This document shows, piece after piece, positions 59,239 through 64,000 of a stretch of DNA of 64,000 nt. The notes under the pieces are model-generated. The model did not search any database, had not been told where the DNA came from, and saw only the letters and a program-made list of their open reading frames with translations. This DNA is from Nevskia sp. (lineage in GTDB: Bacteria; Pseudomonadota; Gammaproteobacteria; Nevskiales; Nevskiaceae). Location: the NCBI GenBank assembly GCA_019689635.1, contig JADGHB010000002.1, positions 1 to 64,000 on the forward strand, read 5' to 3'. Both the position numbers and the translations under genes were made by a program. Positions within the stretch are counted from its first letter, which is position 1. Every line of letters starts with the position of its first letter.

Positions 59239-60719
59239 TGAACGCGCCGCTTCTACAAGACCTCGCACCGTCGCAACTGCCGGAACGCGCACGTGCCCTG
59301 CTGGAATCCGGCGGTCGCCTGCAGATGGCCTACGCCTGGTTCCCGGACGGTGCCATCGAACTGCGCTACCTCGCGGCGGCGAGGCCGAAGGTCTTCGAGA
59401 TCTGGCGCGTGCGGCCGGAAAACGGAACCGCCCCGAGCCTCGCCGCCGTCGCGCCGCTGTTGTCCTGGTACGAGCGCGAGATCGCCGACCTGTGCGGCGT
59501 GCGCTTCGAGGGCCGTCCGGAACCCGACCCGCTGGTGCTGCTGCCCGGCGCCCGCGCCTCCGCGCCACCGCTCACGCCGGGCGCGGACCTCCGTATCGAC
59601 TACACGCCGCAGTTTGCGCGGCTGCCGGAGATCGCCGGCCCCGACCGCGCCGATGTGCAGGTGCTGCCCTTCGGGCCGGTGCGCGGCGACGTGTTGGAGT
59701 CGGCGCAGTTCTTGTTCTTGTACATCGGCGAGGCGATCCTGCACTACCTCCCGAAGCTGTTCTTCAAGCATCGCGGCATGGAGAAGCGCTTCGAAGGCTT
59801 GAACGCGCCGTTCGCGCCGGTGCTGGCCGAACGCGTGTCGGGCGTGGACAGCGTGGCGCACGCGCTGGCCTGCTGCCAGGCGCTGGAAGCGGCCGCCGGC
59901 TGCGCGGTGCCGCCGCGTGCCCACTGGCTGCGCGTGCTGCTCGCCGAGCTCGAACGCCTCTACAACCACCTCCACTATCTGGGCCACCTGTGCCACACCA
60001 CCACGCTCAAGGTGGGCGAAGCACAGGGGAAATATCTGGAGGAGCTTGCCAAGCAGATCAACGGCCGTCTCGCTGGCAGCCGTTTTCTGCGTGGCCTCGT
60101 TATTCCCGGTGGCCTGCACCGCGAGCCGCGGCTCGACGGCCTGCGCGAATCGCTCGCCCGTCTGCAGGAGCAGTTCGCGCCCTATGCGGAAATGCTGGAA
60201 ACCAGCACCACCCATCTCGACCGCCTGATCACCACCGGCGTGCTCCCGCGCCGCACCGCCTTCGACCAGGGAGCGAGCGGGCCAATCGAGCGCGCTTCGG
60301 GACTCGACCGCGACCTGCGCCGCGATCACCCGTATGCCGCCTATGACGAGCTGAAATTTCCCGTGGCGCTGCGCACGGCCGGCGACGCCCACGCGCGCCA
60401 GCAGGTGCGGCTCGCCGAAATCGAGTCGAGCTTGGCCTTGATCCGCGCGGTGCTCGACGAACTGCCGGAGGGTCCTGTGCACGCCGAGTGCACACCGCCG
60501 CCAGGCAGCGAAGGGCTGGGCTGGGCCGAGTCGCCGCGCGGTTCGCTGTACTACGCCGTCCACGTAGGCAGCGACGGCCGCATCGCGCGCATGAAGATCA
60601 AGTCGCCGAGCTTCTCCAACTGGCGTGCGTTTCCCTTCACCGTGCACGACACCAACATGATGGACTACGCCATCGACGAAGCGAGCTTCGGCCTGACCGT
60701 GGCCGGCTGCGATCGTTGA
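59238..60719 (+). CDS. HyfG-like fused NuoC/NuoD (hydrogenase large-subunit-like, NiFe motifs absent)
   Basis: 493 aa; ERVSGVDSVAHALACCQALE in place of the CxxC motif; C-terminus DEASFGLTVAGCDR lacks DPCxxC. Confidence 0.9.
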   Translation: MNAPLLQDLAPSQLPERARALLESGGRLQMAYAWFPDGAIELRYLAAARPKVFEIWRVRPENGTAPSLAAVAPLLSWYEREIADLCGVRFEGRPEPDPLVLLPGARASAPPLTPGADLRIDYTPQFARLPEIAGPDRADVQVLPFGPVRGDVLESAQFLFLYIGEAILHYLPKLFFKHRGMEKRFEGLNAPFAPVLAERVSGVDSVAHALACCQALEAAAGCAVPPRAHWLRVLLAELERLYNHLHYLGHLCHTTTLKVGEAQGKYLEELAKQINGRLAGSRFLRGLVIPGGLHREPRLDGLRESLARLQEQFAPYAEMLETSTTHLDRLITTGVLPRRTAFDQGASGPIERASGLDRDLRRDHPYAAYDELKFPVALRTAGDAHARQQVRLAEIESSLALIRAVLDELPEGPVHAECTPPPGSEGLGWAESPRGSLYYAVHVGSDGRIARMKIKSPSFSNWRAFPFTVHDTNMMDYAIDEASFGLTVAGCDR

Positions 60720-60731
60720 AGGAGAACGAAC

Positions 60732-61544
60732 ATGCCAGTCTGGACACTCTACGGATTGAAGCAAGGCAAGGTGAGCCAGCGCTGGCCGGCGGTCGGCGGC
60801 GACGACGGTCAGTCCGGCGTGCTCGGCTTCCCGCGGTTCGATCCGGCGCAATGTCAAAGCGGTTGCCGCGACTGCGCCGACGCCTGCCTGCCCCAGGCGA
60901 TCACGCTCAAAGAGGGTGGCGGCGTGAACGTGGACTACGGCCGCTGCGTGCAATGCCAGTTGTGCGTCACCGCCTGTCCGAGCGGCGCGTTCACCCTGTC
61001 CAGCGACTGGGCCTTCGGCGTGCGTGCCCGCGAAGACCTGGTGTGGGCACAAGCCGCGAACAGCGCCGCAGGACAGACGCTCAAGCGCGAAATCCGCAAA
61101 GTGTTCGGCCGCAGCCTGCATGTGCGCCACGTGGATGCCGGCTCCTGCAATGGCTGCGAATCGGAATTGCAGGCGTTGAACAATCCCTACTACAACCTGC
61201 ACCGGCTGGGCGTGTTTTTCACCCCCAGTCCGCGCTTCGCCGACCTGCTGCTGGTCACCGGACCGGTGACCTATGCGATGAAAGGACCGCTGCTCGCCGC
61301 CTACGAGGGCATGCCGGAGCCGCGCTTCGTGATGGCGGCCGGCACCTGCGCCTGCTCGGGCGGCACCAACGGCGGCGGCTACGCCTGCGGCCGCGGACTG
61401 GACGGCCTGCTGCCGGTGGACGTATGGCTGCCCGGTTGTCCGCCGAACCCTGCGGCGTTCATCCACGCCCTGCTGATGCTGCTGCAACGCCTGCCTCAGC
61501 GCGTGCGCGGTGGACACTTGATGGAGGATGGCGATGGCCGCTGA
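60732..61544 (+). CDS. HyfI/NuoB-like small subunit fused to N-terminal ferredoxin domain
   Basis: CQSGCRDCADACLP and CVQCQLCVTACPSG ferredoxin motifs, then GSCNGCESE, GTCACSGG, LPGCPPNP. Confidence 0.93.
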   Translation: MPVWTLYGLKQGKVSQRWPAVGGDDGQSGVLGFPRFDPAQCQSGCRDCADACLPQAITLKEGGGVNVDYGRCVQCQLCVTACPSGAFTLSSDWAFGVRAREDLVWAQAANSAAGQTLKREIRKVFGRSLHVRHVDAGSCNGCESELQALNNPYYNLHRLGVFFTPSPRFADLLLVTGPVTYAMKGPLLAAYEGMPEPRFVMAAGTCACSGGTNGGGYACGRGLDGLLPVDVWLPGCPPNPAAFIHALLMLLQRLPQRVRGGHLMEDGDGR

Positions 61545-63501
61545 AGCGCTGGGACTCGCCCTGCTGCTGTGGCTGGCCGGCGGCTTGCTGGCCATTTCCA
61601 GCGCCGGCGGCGCGGCGCGCGCGCCTCTAGTGCTCGGTTGCGCGGCTGGTATCGTCGGCTGCCTCGCAGGACTCGCCGACGAGGGCCTGTCCCTGACGAT
61701 CGGATCCTGGACACTCGCCTATTCCAACAGCGCGCTGTGGTTGTTCGGCTTTGGACTGCTGCCGGCGGGGCTGGCGGCGGCGCTCGGCTCGCCGGTGCGT
61801 GAGGGACATGCGGGCTGGTGCTTCGGCGTGGCTACCTCGCTGCTCGGCGCCGCCGGCGTGTTCGGGGCACAGGACGGCGTCGCGCTGCTGATCGCCTGGG
61901 AGCTGATGAGCCTGGGCGGTGCCGCCCTGCTTCTTTCCGAAAAGCGGGCGTCGGACAGTGGCCGACCGGTGCTGTTCATGCTGGCGCTGCTCGAAGTCGG
62001 CGCGGTGGCCTTGCTGCTCGCAGTGCTCCTGCTCGACCGCGCCGGCGGCGGAATGGGCGCGGCAGCACTGAGCGGCGGCGCGCAGGCGCTGTCCGGCGGC
62101 GCGTGCGCGTTCGTCGGCGCGTTGTTCGTGATCGCTTTCGGTGCCAAGCTCGGCCTGTTGCCGTTCTACGAGTGGTTCCCCTCCGCTTATGCGTCCGGCA
62201 GCGGCGCCACGGGTGCGCTGCTGTCCGGCGTGGTGCTCAACGCCGCCTACTTCGCCCTGACGCGGGCACTGATCGAGTGGCTGCCGGGCAGCGGCGGCTG
62301 GCTGTTCACGCTCGGCGTCGGCGTGGTCATCGTGGGGGTGTGCTCGGCCATCCTCACCGCGCTGTACGCCTTCCAGCAGGACGACTGGCGCGGCCTGCTG
62401 TCCTTTTCATCGGCAGAGAACGCTTCGATCGCGGTCGCCACGCTCGGCGCCGCGCTGCTGTTCCGCGCGGACGGTCACGACGATCTGGCCGCGCTGGCCT
62501 GGTGCGTGGCGCTGCTGCATCTCGCCGGGCACGCGCTTGCCAAAGGCACGCTGTTTCTCGCCGCCGACGGCGTGGCCGCGGCCGGTGGTGACTACCGCAT
62601 CGCCCAGGGCGGCTGGCTGAAACGCGGCGGGCTGCTGTTTGGCGTCGGCGCGCTGTGCGCCGCGATGTCGCTCGCCGCCCTGCCGCCGCAGGCCGGCTTC
62701 ACCAGCGAATGGTTCGTGTTCCAGACGCTGTTCCAGGGTTTTCATCTTGGACACCTGGGCGGGCGCCTGACGTTGGCGCTGGCCGGCGCGGGTCTTGCGC
62801 TCACCGCGGCGATCGCGTTTGCCACTTTCGTCAAGCTGTTCGGTCTGGGACTGCTGGGCGCGCCCGATGCCCCGCGCACGCCGCAGCCGATCGGCGCGGG
62901 GCGTGCGCTGTGCGTGTTCGCCCTCGGTTTCGCAGTGCTGGCGCTGGCGATCGGCCTGCCGTGGTGGCTGCTGGTGCTCGACGCGCAGAGCGCGTCGCTG
63001 TTCGGCGGGCATTACGCTGCGCAACTGCGTTCGGATTGGCTGCTGGTGCCGCTGACCGCCAAGTTCGCCTTCATCTCACCCTCCAAGCTGGTCATCGCCC
63101 TGCCGCTGCTCGCGTTGCTGCCGCTACTGCTGTTGCTCAACGCGCGGCGCCACGCCGTGCGGCGCGTGCCGATCTGGTACGGTGGCCTGCGTCAGAATCC
63201 GCGGCGTTCCTCGACCACGGCGCTGACTTTCTCCAATGCCCTGCGCACCTTCTACAGCTTCATCTACCGCCCCACCGCCGACACCGCACGCGAGCACGGC
63301 GCGCACGTGTATTTCGTGAAGAAACTCCAGTTCGACGCCGAGGTCGCTCCCGTGTTCGGCCCGCTGCTGTTCGCGCCGCTGGAGCGCCTAGTGTGGAAGC
63401 TCGCCGGCCGTCTGCGCGCGCTGCAATCCGGCGACCTGAATTTCTATCTCGCGCTGATCGGCGCGTTGCTGGTGCTGATCCTGGCGGCGACGCTGCGCTG
63501 A
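61534..63501 (+). CDS. HyfB/NuoL-type proton-conducting subunit
   Basis: 655 aa; AFGAKLGLLPFYEWFPSAYASGSGATGALLSGVVLNAAYF, long C-terminal extension; alternative ATG at 61528. Confidence 0.9.
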   Translation: MAAEALGLALLLWLAGGLLAISSAGGAARAPLVLGCAAGIVGCLAGLADEGLSLTIGSWTLAYSNSALWLFGFGLLPAGLAAALGSPVREGHAGWCFGVATSLLGAAGVFGAQDGVALLIAWELMSLGGAALLLSEKRASDSGRPVLFMLALLEVGAVALLLAVLLLDRAGGGMGAAALSGGAQALSGGACAFVGALFVIAFGAKLGLLPFYEWFPSAYASGSGATGALLSGVVLNAAYFALTRALIEWLPGSGGWLFTLGVGVVIVGVCSAILTALYAFQQDDWRGLLSFSSAENASIAVATLGAALLFRADGHDDLAALAWCVALLHLAGHALAKGTLFLAADGVAAAGGDYRIAQGGWLKRGGLLFGVGALCAAMSLAALPPQAGFTSEWFVFQTLFQGFHLGHLGGRLTLALAGAGLALTAAIAFATFVKLFGLGLLGAPDAPRTPQPIGAGRALCVFALGFAVLALAIGLPWWLLVLDAQSASLFGGHYAAQLRSDWLLVPLTAKFAFISPSKLVIALPLLALLPLLLLLNARRHAVRRVPIWYGGLRQNPRRSSTTALTFSNALRTFYSFIYRPTADTAREHGAHVYFVKKLQFDAEVAPVFGPLLFAPLERLVWKLAGRLRALQSGDLNFYLALIGALLVLILAATLR

Positions 63502-63528
63502 GAGTGCGGCACCCAGCCCCTGTGCCAA

Positions 63529-63678
63529 TGGTCCGCGCCTCCCGGCCACGTCCCTTCCAACATCTGGGTGCTGGGCTTCGTCAGCTTGCTGATGGACACT
63601 TCGTCCGAGCCGATTCACAGCCTGCTGCCGGTGTTTCTGGTCGGCACGCTCGGCACCCGCGTGTTCGTGGCAGGAACC
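63529..63678 (+). pseudogene. N-terminal remnant of an MFS transporter
   Basis: PPGHVPSNIWVLGFVSLLMDTSSEPIHSLLPVFLVGTLGTRVFVAG, then similarity lost; no upstream ATG in frame. Confidence 0.65.
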
Positions 63679-63754
63679 TGGCTTTGGCGATGGCGCGGCG
63701 AACTCATCGCCTTGCAGCGCTTGCACCGCGATTCGGCAAAGCTCGCAAGACACC

Positions 63755-64000
63755 TCAGGAAGATCGCGCGTGTTGCTTCCAAAGCGCAAGGGCCACGACG
63801 CGCACCGTGGCGTAGGCGTGTGTGCGCGCCTCGCGCACCGCGCTCCATGCGGTTTTGCCGCCGAGCTGCGCGAGCGCTGCGCAAGCCTCGGCGGCGACGT
63901 AGGGATCGCCCTGCTTGAGCGCCTCGATCAGCGCCGGCACCGCGCGCCGGTCGCCGAGCCGGCCGAGCAGATACGCGGCACGGCGCGCGGTCAGCGCTTC
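63755..64000 (-). CDS. C-terminus of HEAT-repeat protein (partial, runs off window end)
   Basis: EALTARRAAYLLGRLGDRRAVPALIEALKQGDPYVAAEACAALAQLGGKTAWSAVREARTH. Confidence 0.8.
   Translation of the reverse strand, partial: EALTARRAAYLLGRLGDRRAVPALIEALKQGDPYVAAEACAALAQLGGKTAWSAVREARTHAYATVRVVALALWKQHARSS

Noticed and set aside
56106-63501. Annotation as functional hydrogenase-4 (Hyf)
   Set aside because: Large subunit lacks both CxxC pairs needed to ligate the NiFe centre.

Overview
GC-rich bacterial chromosomal window (proteobacterial-type gene content; exact taxon not determinable from sequence alone), densely coding, about 50 genes, no rRNA, tRNA, CRISPR array or intact IS recognised by eye. 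Main blocks: glyoxylate shunt (aceB, aceA); rraA, dsbB, qor; a frameshifted sigma54-activator-like AAA+ ATPase; fumC and purB (divergent); selO; two c-di-GMP-type EAL proteins (one apparently active, one degenerate and FimX-like); fused acyl-CoA mutase icmF; Rieske oxygenase and SDR; epmB; htpX; parC/parE; an ECF sigma / putative anti-sigma operon; sulfur assimilation (cysG, a frameshifted TSUP permease, cysB, cysI, DUF934); molybdopterin genes moaA-moaD-moaE-moaC; a PQQ quinohemoprotein dehydrogenase with a lanthanide-type Asp; an NTF2-like/GNAT/nitrilase operon; serS; an arsenic methylation / arsenosugar-type cluster (TIGR04282/TIGR04283-type glycosyltransferases, Pit-type transporter, ArsM, ArsS, DUF3047, TVP38-flavoprotein fusion) with a CMD-peroxidase gene interrupted by an amber codon; a truncated haemoglobin behind a perfect FNR/Anr box; and a six-gene membrane complex resembling group 4 [NiFe] hydrogenase/complex I whose large subunit lacks the NiFe-binding cysteines (Ehr-like, physiological role unknown). 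The Ehr-like complex with its unusual AT-rich leader, together with the FNR-box/trHb/arsenosugar neighbourhood, is the most interesting region. Product calls come from reading the translations, not from database searches.
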